Shown piece by piece: positions 1 to 24,420 of a stretch of DNA of 64,000 nt. Source of the DNA: Lagopus muta (lineage: Eukaryota; Chordata; Aves; Galliformes; Phasianidae); NCBI RefSeq assembly GCF_023343835.1, contig NC_064444.1:10097219-10161218 (forward strand), given 5' to 3'. A program made the translations under genes and the position numbers. The notes beneath the pieces are model-generated. The model was given only the letters and a program-made list of their open reading frames with translations, made no database searches and was not told the DNA's origin. Positions within the stretch are counted from its first letter, which is position 1. Every line of letters begins with the position of its first letter.

Positions 1-644
1 TGAAGTTATAAATCCAAAGAACACAGTTAGTACTTTATTATTTACACAGATCCTCAAATGAAAACACTTAAGGTCTCTCTTTTAAACTCATCTAGATAGT
101 CTGTTCTGTACTACAGGTGAGAGTTTGCAGTTAAATTAATATTTCATGTGCAGTTTGCTTATACTTAAGTACAGTTTGTCAGAGGTCTTCAAATTCTTTT
201 GTTACTGATAACTTTTATATCTTCAAGAACCTATGATTGCTATACGACATCTGATAGTGTGTCATATTACTGAACAGCTTTTAGTTGAAATTAAATTTAA
301 ATTTAAATTATATAATTAATTACAACTAATTAATTATATAATTTAATTATTAATAATAATAATATATAATAATAATATATAATAATAATATAATAATAAT
401 TATATAATTATATAATTAATTATAATTAAATTTAAATTAGGGTTTTAAAATGGAGATGGTAGTGTTGTGCAGTAGTTTGCATACCCTTAGTCTCATCCAA
501 TTCATTTTGGTAACAGATGTTCAAGTATGAAAATTTATTTGGTATGTACCTAGTTCTAACCTAGTTCTAACCTATGTGTCTAGGACAGAAACCTGAAGCT
601 AAATGCTACTAGAAAGCCACAACGTTACAAGCCAGTTAATTTAC
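1..644 (-). other. DPY19L3: DPY19L3 intron following the first coding exon (partial)
   Basis: Intronic sequence downstream of the donor at 644-643. I see no further DPY19L3 coding exon in it. It is dominated at 290-440 by an A/T-only tract described separately, and has an 11-bp tandem duplication of the CTAGTTCTAAC type near 550-571. Confidence 0.7.
290..440. repeat. A/T-only tract with long palindrome
   Basis: About 150 bp contain almost no G or C. It includes a palindrome with 20-bp arms (303-322 and 327-346) around a 4-base CAAC loop, followed by TAA/ATA microsatellite runs (about 347-400). It is probably a replication-slippage product and could extrude as a cruciform. Confidence 0.85.
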
Positions 645-786
645 CCACCAGACAGAATTTTTCCCTCAGAATTCACGTTCTTCTCCTCTGAAGGCTGATC
701 TTCATCTGCTTCTGGGACTTTTCCACCCTTTCTCTGTCTTATGGTTGTCATGATGACAGTCACTTTATTATTCTTCAGTCTGACTC
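645..786 (-). CDS. DPY19L3: DPY19L3 first coding exon (5' end of gene only)
   Basis: On the minus strand an ATG at 751-749 opens 35 codons plus 2 nt and runs into a GT donor at 644-643; a pyrimidine-rich AG acceptor at 788-787 precedes it, so 786-752 is 5' UTR. The peptide begins MTTIRQRK and ends KILSG, which resembles the mammalian DPY19L3 N-terminus (MMSIRQRR..., ending LPSG before the next exon). This segment is the short, charged cytosolic tail ahead of the first membrane helix. DPY19L3 is an ER multi-pass C-mannosyltransferase of the Dpy-19 family that adds mannose to tryptophan in thrombospondin-type repeats. The catalytic and membrane parts lie beyond the left edge. ZNF507 is upstream on the same strand, the tetrapod gene order. 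The match is short, so the neighbouring gene order adds much of the confidence. Confidence 0.85.
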
Positions 787-1190
787 CTAGGTGGACACAT
801 AAACAGAATGCATCTTCCTACCCAAATATTCAACTATTACTGTATAAAATCTCTGAAAACAGAACTGCATCATATGCCATAAGAGACTTTAAGTTACAAA
901 ACTGTAACTGAGTTGAAGTGTATCTTACAAAATATAATAATTCCATATTGTCTCTTTTTCCTTTTAACAACTCAGATATTAAATTACATTTACCTTTAAA
1001 TAAATTACATTCATTCATTAAATGAAATTACCCTAAATCTGCAAAGATTCCAGTTCACAATCTTGCATACTCTTGACAAGGGTTTTCAGAATGCTTCATA
1101 GTATTGGCTGCCCTCACTTTTGGGTTCCTGACTCAAAACACACATCAGGCTCTATTGCTTTGAAAATTACGAAGAGTGAGCCTTTCACAG

Positions 1191-1222
<32 letters not shown>
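1191..1222. repeat. poly(A) mononucleotide tract, 32 nt
   Basis: Uninterrupted A run on the plus strand. No retrotransposon body is recognisable beside it. Confidence 0.95.
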
Positions 1223-1224
<2 letters not shown>

Positions 1225-1406
1225 TTCTTTCAGGGTATTTTCGTGGGTACCTAAAATAGAGAGCCATTTGTTTAAGTCTTGGCTTTCAAGAAATCCCAAA
1301 AAAGTGTGCTGTGGGATGTAAAAACGTTGCCAAAGAACATGCACTAAAAAAGACAACAGACATCTTTGATGTTTTGTACTATCAAAGCCTCATAAAATAC
1401 GAAAAC

Positions 1407-1409
<3 letters not shown>

Positions 1410-1444
<35 letters not shown>
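1410..1444. repeat. poly(A) mononucleotide tract, 35 nt
   Basis: Uninterrupted A run on the plus strand, about 190 bp from the previous one. Confidence 0.95.
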
Positions 1445-1445
<1 letters not shown>

Positions 1446-1869
1446 CAGCTAGTCATTCTTTTGCCCATTGACAGCTCTCTGTTCTGTGAGTGGTCCACCA
1501 GTGCAACTGCTTCAAGCTGCCATTCTGTATTTAGGAACCGGTGACTTCCTGTCTTGCATGCTCGAACGTTAACGTTCTTTGGTGTAAACACCGCTGTTAC
1601 AGTTAGCACGAGAGTGAGCGAGTAACAGTGCTTATGATCTGAGAAACAAACCTCAGCTGCACGGCTTTTTGGTGCTGAATCAGCTTCACCTCTTTTTCCT
1701 TTCCCCAAGCCAAAAACACCTGGAGGGAGGTGAGCATTTATCTACGGCGTTTTTAAGCAGCTGGTTTGTAGAAAGCACAATAACGCCGTAATTGGAGCAG
1801 GGTGGTCATCGCAACCACGCTTTCTTAAGCTGGCTCAGCCAGCTTCCACTCCCGCTTCATGCCGGAGGG

Positions 1870-2450
1870 ATCGATTTCGCCAGGCTCAGGCAGGGGAAGC
1901 CGCGGTCCCGCCTCCGAGACGAGGTGAGGCCGGGCCGGGTCAGGCCCCGCGGCGCGGGGAGGCGGCGGGCGGGCAGGTGAGGGGGCCGAGGGCCCGCGCC
2001 AGAACCGCACCAGGAGTGGAGCGGCCCCGGGGGGGTGGGAGGAGAGGCGGGAGGCCGGGCCCGGGCCGCCCGCCGTTCCCTTCCGCGCCGCTCCGGAGGC
2101 CGGGCCGGGCCCGGCGGGCAGCGACGCGCAGCGCCGCCTTTCTGCTCGCCGCGGCCCGTGCCGCCGCCCCGCCTCGTCCCGTTCCCCACCGCCCCCCGGT
2201 ACCTGCCGGCGTTCCCGGGGCCGCGGGGCGGCGGCTTGTGGCGGCGGCAGCGCTGGCAGCGCGGATGTGCCGGGCCCCACCGCGAGGAGGGGAAGGGGCG
2301 GGGGTGGGGGCGGACGCGGGGCCGCCGCTCGCCCCTGCCGGGCGGAGCGGAGGGGCTGCGGGCCGCGCCTCCCTGAATGCTTTCGGGCTCCGAGGAAGGA
2401 ACGCGACGGAGTTCCGTGGGAGCAGATACTGGCGGCAGCGCCCAGCTACA
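1870..2450 (-). promoter_or_regulatory. DPY19L3: CpG-island promoter of DPY19L3
   Basis: Very GC-rich and CpG-dense sequence in an otherwise AT-rich region, upstream of the DPY19L3 coding exon on the minus strand. A minus-strand splice donor of the form CAG|GTACCG ends a possible non-coding exon 1 at 2203. The long open frames in both directions here are a composition effect. Two strong donor-like sites also face the other way (plus strand, GAG|GTGAGG after 1923 and CAG|GTGAGG after 1976), which would fit a divergent non-coding transcript. The exact start site is not visible. Confidence 0.8.
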
Positions 2451-3633
2451 AACCCGCCCCAAAATAAGTGCTCCGACTTAATAAGTGCAACCCGTGCTTC
2501 CTTATTGCAGCGCCTTTAAAGCTTTTTGTCATAACAGAAGTTTCCCTCTAAAATCTTATCCAAATGCTGACTCCCGCATCCAATTACACAAAGCAGATTT
2601 TCCCCAAAGCCACACAAGTACTGTGATATGGGCTGAAGCGGAATTTACTTCTTCAGCACAACGTCCAGGTACTTTTCCATCACCATTTTGCAGTCCAGCA
2701 ATACTTGCTTTTTGGTTCCACAATTAGTTCAACACCAGTGTTTGAAGCGGGCAGAAATTCAGGGAAAAGCAAACTGTAAGCACCCTGGTGATTCAGAGCT
2801 GTCGAACCAACGTCTTAGAACATGCAAAGTCAGGAAGATTTTAAGGATCTATCTTTGCACACTTCTTATGTTTTATAATTAGTTTTTAAAAGAAATGGAA
2901 TGTCTGTTTTCTCTTAATTATTCTGATTAAAATCCCCAATTAGTTAAAAATTTCTACTACAAGTCAGTTTAGAACTGATTAGACGTACATTGAAACTGAA
3001 GAATTATGGGCATTAGTTTTACCATATTACAATAGCATCAGAACTACAGCCTCATCACGCAGGTCAGGTGATTGCTAAAATTAACATACTGTATATGAAT
3101 CAAACGATTATGTGTATTTTTGTAAAGAGCAGCATATTGCATTACCTTTTCACTTTAAGTTACCTTCCAAAGCTATGGGACATTGCCATGTTGTTGTGAT
3201 TCCTTTCCCAGTGGACTGGCAGGGCTTCTAACTCATTTTCTCCCAGTTCCCAGCAGTGCTGCAGTCGCTAGGTTCCAGCACAGCTCTGTCCAAGCAAGCT
3301 GTGTGCCCTGATCCATCTCTGTGAGCAGCTGCCCTGGGCTGGCACAAGTAGAGGGAAGGCATGGGAGTATGTATGCACATCAGAGAAGGGTACCAGCATT
3401 ATCACAAGACCAGGATATTTGCGGAGGGCAGAATATGTTCTGCTGACGCTGTTCTGTTTTATTAAGCTGAAGGGAATATGGTATTTCAGCCCAGTGAATG
3501 GGTAGTACCTAGATACCATGACATTTTTCCTCCAGGTTTTACATTAAAGAAAATGTGAAATAACTGTACAACACGGCATTCTGTAGTGTAGCATCTAAAC
3601 TTGTTTGCAGTTCCAGATTTTTGGGTTTTTCTG

Positions 3634-3674
<41 letters not shown>

Positions 3675-4318
3675 GTAACTGGTGCAGGGCCATAAGAATA
3701 GCAAAAAAAGAAGTAAAATACCCTGCTTATGTCAGTGTAAGCCATGACAACACCAGTAGTGGGGACTCCAGTGAGACTTTCTCTCCTTCGCCAGCAGCAG
3801 CAGACTTGGTTTGTTTGTTTGTTTTTTGGAGATGGGAGGAAAATCTGCAAGGCCAAGAAATACACTGTGTAATAAAAATTAAGTTGCAAAACTTAGCTTA
3901 CTTGATGGATAAGCACAAGTCCATCACCTGCCTGAAAAAAGCACAGTATAAGGCTTTCACTCCATTTAAACTGGGGACAAGATTCCCACTAGCTGCATTG
4001 TGAAGTCTGATTGCACAGTTCTGTCCTTCAGTGTCGCTCCATAACTGCATGCAGGCTCCCTCACATTGTGACTTGTTTCAGTAGTCTCATGTTTCATCAC
4101 CACTGTTACCTTCACAAAACTTGTTAACAGTATTAACTCTACCATCAGTACTATTAACTCTTTCAACATATTAACTCTACTATCTTGACTCAATAGTGTG
4201 AATGGTAATAAAAGTATTTCAAATACTTTGTGATTAAACCCATTCCCATCTCTCTAAACATTGGTGCAGTGATCATTTTTCAATACAACAGTATTTCATG
4301 CAGGTCTAATAAAAGTGA
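2451..4318. other. Intergenic spacer between ZNF507 3' end and DPY19L3 promoter
   Basis: No gene recognised. It holds a 35-nt T run (3635-3669) and a cluster of three TATTAACTCT repeats (about 4131-4180). Plus-strand AATAAA hexamers occur near 4209 and 4307 but no plus-strand gene is visible. Confidence 0.6.
3635..3669. repeat. poly(T) mononucleotide tract, 35 nt
   Basis: Uninterrupted T run on the plus strand. Open frames across it are poly-Phe/poly-Lys artefacts. Confidence 0.95.
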
Positions 4319-4340
4319 CTAAAGTGTTTAACAAAAAAAG

Positions 4341-4346
4341 TTTATT
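4341..4346 (-). terminator. ZNF507: ZNF507 distal poly(A) signal (AATAAA)
   Basis: Canonical hexamer on the minus strand, followed within 10 nt by a T-run, as expected for a downstream U-rich element. It is the last good signal before the intergenic spacer. Confidence 0.6.
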
Positions 4347-6067
4347 ACCAAAATACAATATTAAAGTCAATACGTGACAAACTCCTGTAAAGCAAAATAA
4401 ATTATTCTAACATTGTACAGTATTTCAGAAGGTAGTTAAAGTAGTACTACAGACTTTGCTTCATAGTTCCAAACAGTCATCTATCAGGAACACAATCCTA
4501 GAGAGAGCTTAAGGCATGCAGCTTAATGTGCTGGATAATTTCATAAAACAGAAGTCATCCTATTTAATAAGATACAGCATCAGCATTAACTGCAGTCTTT
4601 ACATGTCAGTTTTGTAATTATTTTTTTTTAAACTTTGGCTATAAAAGCAGTGCCATAGTGTTACGATACCTTTTCTTAAAAAAATACATGTACCCATGTC
4701 CATGAATATCAAATGCAAATGTAAATTTCTATTAAATATATCTTAACAAATGTTACTTTGAGTACCAACTGTACATTTTTAAAAATGATTAAATAAGTGC
4801 TTCTGAAAGAGGAAAATACAATAACTCTGACTGAATCCCATTTCTCCAGGCCAAGCATAAATCTGAAAGATGAAATATGCACCTATTTATCATTATAGCC
4901 TAGTATGAATGAAGTTTTCTCATTAGTAGAAGTACAGGCATTTAAAATCAAAGCTGTAAGTCACAGACCTCATTAAAACAAACAGGAAGAGGAAAGCTGA
5001 TCAGCTGATAGTGCTGTGACAAAAGATCCAAAAAATATTTTAAAAGCTTAAAGAAAGGGGAAGACTGCAGTGTTAGTGACTTTGAAATGTGCTTGAAAAA
5101 CCCTCATATAACATGCAGCCAAGCCAACCATATGCTTTCTAAAGCAGATAACCTGAGAAATACTTTGCTTTCAGAAACTAAGCCTATAATTACTTCACAT
5201 GCAGAACTTCTGATAAAGGCCATAGGAATTGTGAGAGGGTAACTAACAGCAAGCAACAGGAGAGTTAAAAATGCTTTCGTGTTTCCAGGAAAGAATAATT
5301 TGTTGGCAACTGGTAGATCCATAGCAGTTTTTAGAGGCAACTAGCTTGATACTATTGCGCAGCAACCCATGGTTTAGCAGAAAAAAAGCAACAAGATTGC
5401 AAAGAGCAATTGTAAATAGATATGTTTTGGTTCCTACTCCCATTACAAGGAGTCTTGGTGATTATACTTACTGCTGCAAGTGTGGCCTGAACATAGACCT
5501 AAACTGTTAACTTTGAAGTTACTTGCTTCTCTTCTTAGTCTGTGAATACAAGTTTTTCACCTTTTCTCTCTCACTAGCAGAGCAACCTTATATAACCACC
5601 CCTTTATGCAAAAATAAGAATGTGGCAAACTATGGTTTCTGTGCACATTGACTGGCAGACTTTATCTCTAATTCATTCTGACATGATGTGAATAAATCGT
5701 GTTTTTCAATGTAAAATCCTCTTGTAGAAATCTGAAATATAACTTTTAACATAAAATAGTACTTGCTTCACATTTGTATTTAAAGTATCTCAAATGCCTT
5801 ATAAAATGCTTTGATGTTATATCATGACCAATTTTAAAGTAAAATATATACTTTCCAATATCTAATTTATAAACAAAGTAATATATATTTAATCCAAAGA
5901 ACAAGCTAAGGAAATCACTTACAAACAAAACCCACAAAATGTAGCTGGAATCTTCGTGCCTTTTGCCCTAGCATTTAGATTTCATGCTGTATTGTAAAGT
6001 TGCAACCAAACTTTTTTTCTTCTCCTCTTTGCCACTTTCAGTCAGCAGTGCACAGCAGACTGTATGC

Positions 6068-6087
6068 TATGTACATACATATGTACA
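6068..6087 (-). promoter_or_regulatory. ZNF507: Paired Pumilio response elements in ZNF507 3' UTR
   Basis: Two copies of minus-strand TGTACATA (plus 6068-6075 and 6080-6087), each fitting the PUM consensus UGUANAUA, separated by 4 nt. PUM proteins bind such sites to repress or destabilise mRNA. Only the motif is seen; binding is inferred. Confidence 0.5.
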
Positions 6088-7737
6088 AACGGCACCTTCT
6101 TGGATTTACTGTTGTAGCTTATTTTCTGCTAGCAGAAATGCATAAATGGGAAATAAAATGCTATTTTTCTAAGAGCAGGTCATTTTTAAGTAACAAGCTA
6201 ATAAAAAAATCAGGCAACTGCATTCCCATGTCAGGAACTAGGCATGCTTCTGTGCTACTGCCATTCTTTAAAAGCAGAAATAAATAGCCACACAAAAGTT
6301 TAAATCATGTTATGAAAGGGCTTATTCAGAAGTGCTACTATTTCATTCCGTTGAAATGCATATCCCACACAATTTAGATAGCCAACTTTATACATAACCT
6401 CAAAAAGTTGCCTGGTAATTAGCCTGATCCCAACTGACATATAGATTAACATCTTCTACTGCAGACTGCTGTTAGCAGGGGAAAAAAAGGGAGAGACTTC
6501 CATGTGTTCCTTAGAAAACAAAGTAATCCTGAATTCTCTTTATAAATTCATATTTATGAACTAGCAAAATTTGTTCTACAACTGACTGTTTTTTATTATT
6601 TTGCTTAAAATAGTTTGCCATGTTTTATTTTTTGAAATACAACTTTCTGTAGGAAGATTATCTTTCTATGAACTATTTCTATAGTGACAACTCCGCCACA
6701 CAAATGGGAAATTTAGACAGCCAGTGGGATTTTGAAAGAACTCCAGAGCATGTAGGCATCACTCAAAATCCCAGCTCATGCTCATCTACATCCTTGGGAT
6801 CTACATAGGTTTAAAAATCTCTTCGTAGCAATTATTGTTAACACCTTGATCTCATTAGAATACAGTGCTCATGTACTGCAAAGTAATCACTGCAAGTGAC
6901 AAGTGATATATGAGATGCTCAGTGTTGCTTTTTGTTTGTTTCTATGTTGTTTTTTTTTTTAAAATAGTTCTGCTGAATGTGTTAATAAAGCCCTTAACAT
7001 ACAGCAGGTCATTATTATAAAGAGTCTTTCACACGCAATCAATTAAAAAGATATATTCTATTAGGATCCCACTGGAGAAACAGTTACTAGCAAAATGCTT
7101 CTAGGCTACTCAGCTCCTGGTGCTCTAAATCAACAGATAGGATACCACTCTTTTTTGAAACACAGCTTGGAGTTTGTAAAGCCTTAAAAATAGATTGGGA
7201 AGATGAAATGCCTAGGCGTATGTGCAAGCACACACATGTCCTCACCCACCTCTCCTCTCTACCTTCCGGAATCCAGGCTGAGTTAGATGAGATCATATTG
7301 TGAATTTGTATCTGGTGTGATGCCAGTTTCAAAAAAGAGAGTAAAGAAAGTTATTTGCCTAAATATTTGGAAAACACCAAAGCTTTTCAGATGATATAAA
7401 GCTTTCATACCTTTGGGTTTTAACACACTGTACTAATGCATTATTACTGACTAGTACCTGTCAACGAAAGGAAAAAAAAGCAACAATCCTGCACTCTTGG
7501 CACCATGTAGAGAAATACCAGGTTAATGTGGATTATTCTCTTCCCTGCTCTCAGTATTTATCTCTAAAGTGATTCATCAATACCTGGTTAAAATTTTATA
7601 TTCTTAGTGAAACAAGGACTTAGGATGGGAAATCATCAAGTTTTGCTTGCAATTCTTCTCTTTAGTTTCTCAGGCAAAATTAGCAAAGAAAGTAAATATT
7701 CACTCTAGGAAACCCTATCCTCCACTTACTGCTTTAC

Positions 7738-20901
<13,164 letters not shown>

Positions 20902-23487
20902 TTATACACAATAATAAAAATACAATCCAGTACTATTTAAATTTATTTACTAAATGTAGAAGATAGAACCCACTAACTTTATAAAAACTTCTAGAAAGGT
21001 GATAAAAATAGCCAAATATTTTGAGAACATAAAGTAGATAATATAGATGTTATTCAAAACAGTTGCACAGAGTATTTCCAAAACAGCCTCTGTGTTTCTT
21101 CAAGTTGTATAACAGCAAGATAAATATTTTTCCAGCATAAACTCATTATCATTGTTAGAGTTATTGTATTTTTCTTACACTGGATACTAAAATAGACTAA
21201 TCAACAGGAAGTGGTAGATTTGTATTTTTAAGCTATATGATATGATGTATGATAAATGTATTCCTAACATTCTCATCTGATACACTTATGTCTCCTGAAT
21301 AGGTAAATGAGTAATTCTGGTATTTCTATTATGGTTAATTCTGGTATTACATTAGTCATTTCACCCTGACTATATTAAAGGCCATTCGACTTCAAATTAT
21401 ACTTACTATAAATGTTATTTTCTAGAAAAGCAATTGTGGCTTTTCCTACAATTCCTTAATTGTAGGGAAAATCAGTTTGTACTAAAGTTAGGATTTTATT
21501 TTTTTGTTTTGAGGGAAAGCTAAAGGCAGTAGCTATTTCCACTTACACTTCCTTCAAACATATCTAACTATGAACTACAGGCAGTTAATGTGGTAGTGAT
21601 GGAGGTTAAGTTAGAAGCCAATATGTAAAAGTTTACATGAAAAGATACTTTGTGATGTGGTCAAAACTGCAGGGTAGGGATGGCTCTGCTGGACAGAAAG
21701 TCTTCCAGTGGAGTTTACTTCTGAAAAAATGTCTGAAAATAATTGATACAACTTCTGCTATACATATAAATATTTAATACACAATTTATACTTTATATAC
21801 TATGTATAAAATATAAGAGCATAAAGAATGCCAGTTGTTTCTTTTACCAGCTATCCTTGAAACTTTATCCCCCGTTCTTTCATGATGATTTTTTTTTCTA
21901 TTTTTACGAGAAAGACACACAGGCCAAATCAGAACTTCCACAACTGGCCTAAAGACCTATTAAATCCTCTCTTTTCTACTTCTTGATCTAGTATTTAGCT
22001 GGAATTTAAAATTGATAAGTGATTTCTAGAGAACATTGTTTACTCTGGCAAATAAATGGGAATAAAAGCCTTCCTTTGCCCATATGCAGCATAAAGAGTC
22101 TGCCCCAGAGACGTGCCAGAGGCAGCTGCAGCAGGGATCTGTTACCAAAGGCAGCACTGTGTGTGTCAGAAAGCTGTTTTTACTAATGTAAATAATGCAT
22201 TTGTATTTTCACATTACAGGAGATGCAACAATGCTGTGGAAACTTTGGTTATAATGCTGGAAGGCTTTATGAGATTGCTTGGTGCAAACAGAAGATTTGC
22301 AGAGTTGCCGAGGCAACACTGGGTATGAATGAAACATCTTTCTGTTACTGTATAAGAAAAAGAATTCACATTCAAAGGAACTTAAATAAAAACTGCAATA
22401 AATTCCTTTATTGTACAGGAAAGCAGTACAAGTGTTTTGATTTTAAAATAAATCTAACCTTACTATTCAACACAAGAACATGCAATTTCTGTTTTAATCT
22501 AATACAACAAAAAAAGGATTTTCTTGTATTCAAGTCGAGTTACCTTGAGACATGCCTTTCTCATTATGATCAGATTTTTATTTAAAAAACAGTATTAGAG
22601 AAGATATGGACTACGGTTATGTGATACTTTTGTTCCTCATCTTTTGGACAGTGAGCATAATATTCCGCTTCCCCTAATACTTCTGTCTGCAAACACAGAA
22701 CTTTTGAATCCATCAAGAAATGAACTATATGTAACAACCTGTAATTATTCCCACAATAGGAGTTAAGTACTTCTACTAATAAACGCAGGTTGCTACCGTA
22801 TTTCTGTACTTAAATAGAATCTGCATTTATGAATTTATTTAAAGTGAAGATAAATCTTCCAAGAAACTAATTCAGAATAACTCAAATTTATTATTCATGG
22901 GGCTTTGGAAGAGCTGTTGGGTGCTGACTTTATGCACGGATAATATGTGCAGGATCAACACCTATGGAGGCTTTCTACTGAAATTTAATAAGATAAGTAA
23001 AATTACTAAAATTACTAAACAACATTAGTAATGAAATCACTAAAATTGTACCAACAAACTGTAAATAAGCAGAGTGCTGCTTACATTTCCAGTCTTATAA
23101 ATTTGTCAGCCTTAAGGCCACTATCATTTTTTTCAAAAGCATCCATGATATTGGTCTACAAAAAAATTCTGTGCAGAACTAACTCAGAAGTTATTTTTAT
23201 TTGCCACTCAACTTACTGTTTGGACTCGAGTTCTTTATGATTGAGAAGTTCAATAACTGTTGGGAAACTCAGACTCACCCTGCAGACTCACACTGTTCGT
23301 GTTTGGAACATTCCCTCGAAGTAATAATTCTGAACAAGCAAATATTGGCCCTACTTGTTTCACCTGAAAACAGAATAGAAATTAAGAGGCAAGACTGCTG
23401 AAAGATTGCAGAAGTCACATGTTGCCACACAATACTGCTAAAACCAGAAAACAGCGAATGCCTCCAGATGTTTGAACTTTGGATGTT

Positions 23488-23517
23488 TGTATATTATCAG
23501 CTTGTATATTATCAGCT
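23488..23517. repeat. 15-bp direct tandem duplication
   Basis: TGTATATTATCAGCT occurs twice back to back without mismatch. Confidence 0.9.
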
Positions 23518-23599
23518 GTGTATGGCATATATGGATACTGATGAAGTTAAGTAGTTCTTCGTTTAGGGTATGCATAATGCACTCTGCTGCTATGTTACA

Positions 23600-24420
23600 C
23601 AGAGGAACAGCAGGAGAGCACAGGGATGGCTGATCCCAGCACGCATCAGCCCACCTGTGGGCCCGGCCGCCTCTCGCCGAGGCTGCACCCGCGGGGCAGG
23701 GAAACTGCTGCCAGCGGAGTTGCGCTGGGCCGGACTCCCTGGGGCAGCGCGGGGGCTGCGGCTCAAGGCCGGCCGGCCTGCTGTACATTTCCCCCATCCC
23801 TTTGCAGGATGTCCCTTTGCAGGATGCCCCTTCCCGCCCCACGCCGCCCTCTGCCCCGTGGCTGCCCACGGCGCCGCCGCCAATCCCCGCGCGCTCCCCG
23901 CTTTATAGCGCGCAGGTGCCGACGGCGCGGCCCTAAGGCGCCGGGCGAGAGGCGGCCGGACTGTACCGAGCCGGCAGGGGAGGCTCGTCGGGAGCTGCCG
24001 CCTCCCGCGCTCCGCACATGGGCTCCGCTCCCGAGCACCGCCCCGGGGCCTGCCTGGCGCGACCGCTTTTCGCGCTCTACCTGCCCCACCGCCGGCCTCC
24101 GCCGGGCCGCTCCCCGCTCGCGGCTGCGGCACCGAGGGGCGGCTTGGGGTTAATTTTTATTTGAAACAGAGAAAAAAAAAATTCCTCACCCCCTTGGACA
24201 CCGCTTCAAGATGGCGACGATGGAGACCGTATCACGTGACCGGCGGGCGCTGATCAGGTGATCGGGGGTTTGGGGGGGGGAATACTGCCGCCGTGCCGCC
24301 GCCTCTCTGCCGTTACCATGGGGACGGGCCTCGCCGGGTGGCACTGGGCCCCGGAGTCCAGGGCGGGTGTCCGCCATCGGCGCGTTGGCAATATCTCGTT
24401 ATTTACGGCAGTACAGCGTG
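23600..24420 (-). promoter_or_regulatory. ZNF507: CpG-island promoter of ZNF507, possibly bidirectional
   Basis: CpG-dense block upstream of ZNF507 and the only island near its 5' end. Elements seen are a plus-strand CCAAT at 23880-23884 with a TATA-like TTTATAG at 23902-23908, a plus-strand YY1-type CAAGATGGCG at 24207-24216, a CACGTG E-box in TCACGTGAC at 24232-24240, and a minus-strand GATGGCGG near 24370-24377. Minus-strand donors are at 24190 and 24081. The long frames in all directions are compositional. Plus-strand elements suggest a second transcript going right. Start sites are inferred, not seen. Confidence 0.75.
23798..23827. repeat. 15-bp tandem duplication inside the ZNF507 CpG island
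   Basis: CCCTTTGCAGGATG followed by T, then by C: two 15-bp units differing only at the last base. Confidence 0.9.

Larger units (their letters stand above)
787..1870 (-). other. DPY19L3: DPY19L3 first intron (5' UTR intron), with two poly(A) tracts
   Basis: This lies between the CpG-island promoter and the coding exon. I see no coding content. It contains uninterrupted A-runs on the plus strand at 1191-1222 (32 nt) and 1410-1444 (35 nt). Open frames crossing them are poly-Lys/poly-Phe artefacts. Confidence 0.65.
4320..7737 (-). other. ZNF507: ZNF507 3' untranslated region
   Basis: Follows the TAG stop at 7740-7738 on the minus strand. No coding content is seen. The distal end is set by an AATAAA on the minus strand (4341-4346) followed by a U-rich stretch; cleavage would fall near 4320. 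Proximal AATAAA hexamers occur at 6592-6597 and 6624-6629 and could give a shorter 3' UTR of about 1.1 kb. Two Pumilio-type UGUACAUA elements lie at 6068-6087. The extent is inferred from signals only. Confidence 0.65.

Noticed and set aside
1825..2519. Long overlapping open frames in the DPY19L3 island
   Set aside because: Arg/Pro/Gly/Ala-rich in all frames and both strands, as expected from GC-rich DNA with few stop codons; no homology recognised.
23590..24153. Long open frames in the ZNF507 island
   Set aside because: Same compositional artefact; the region is promoter and non-coding exon.
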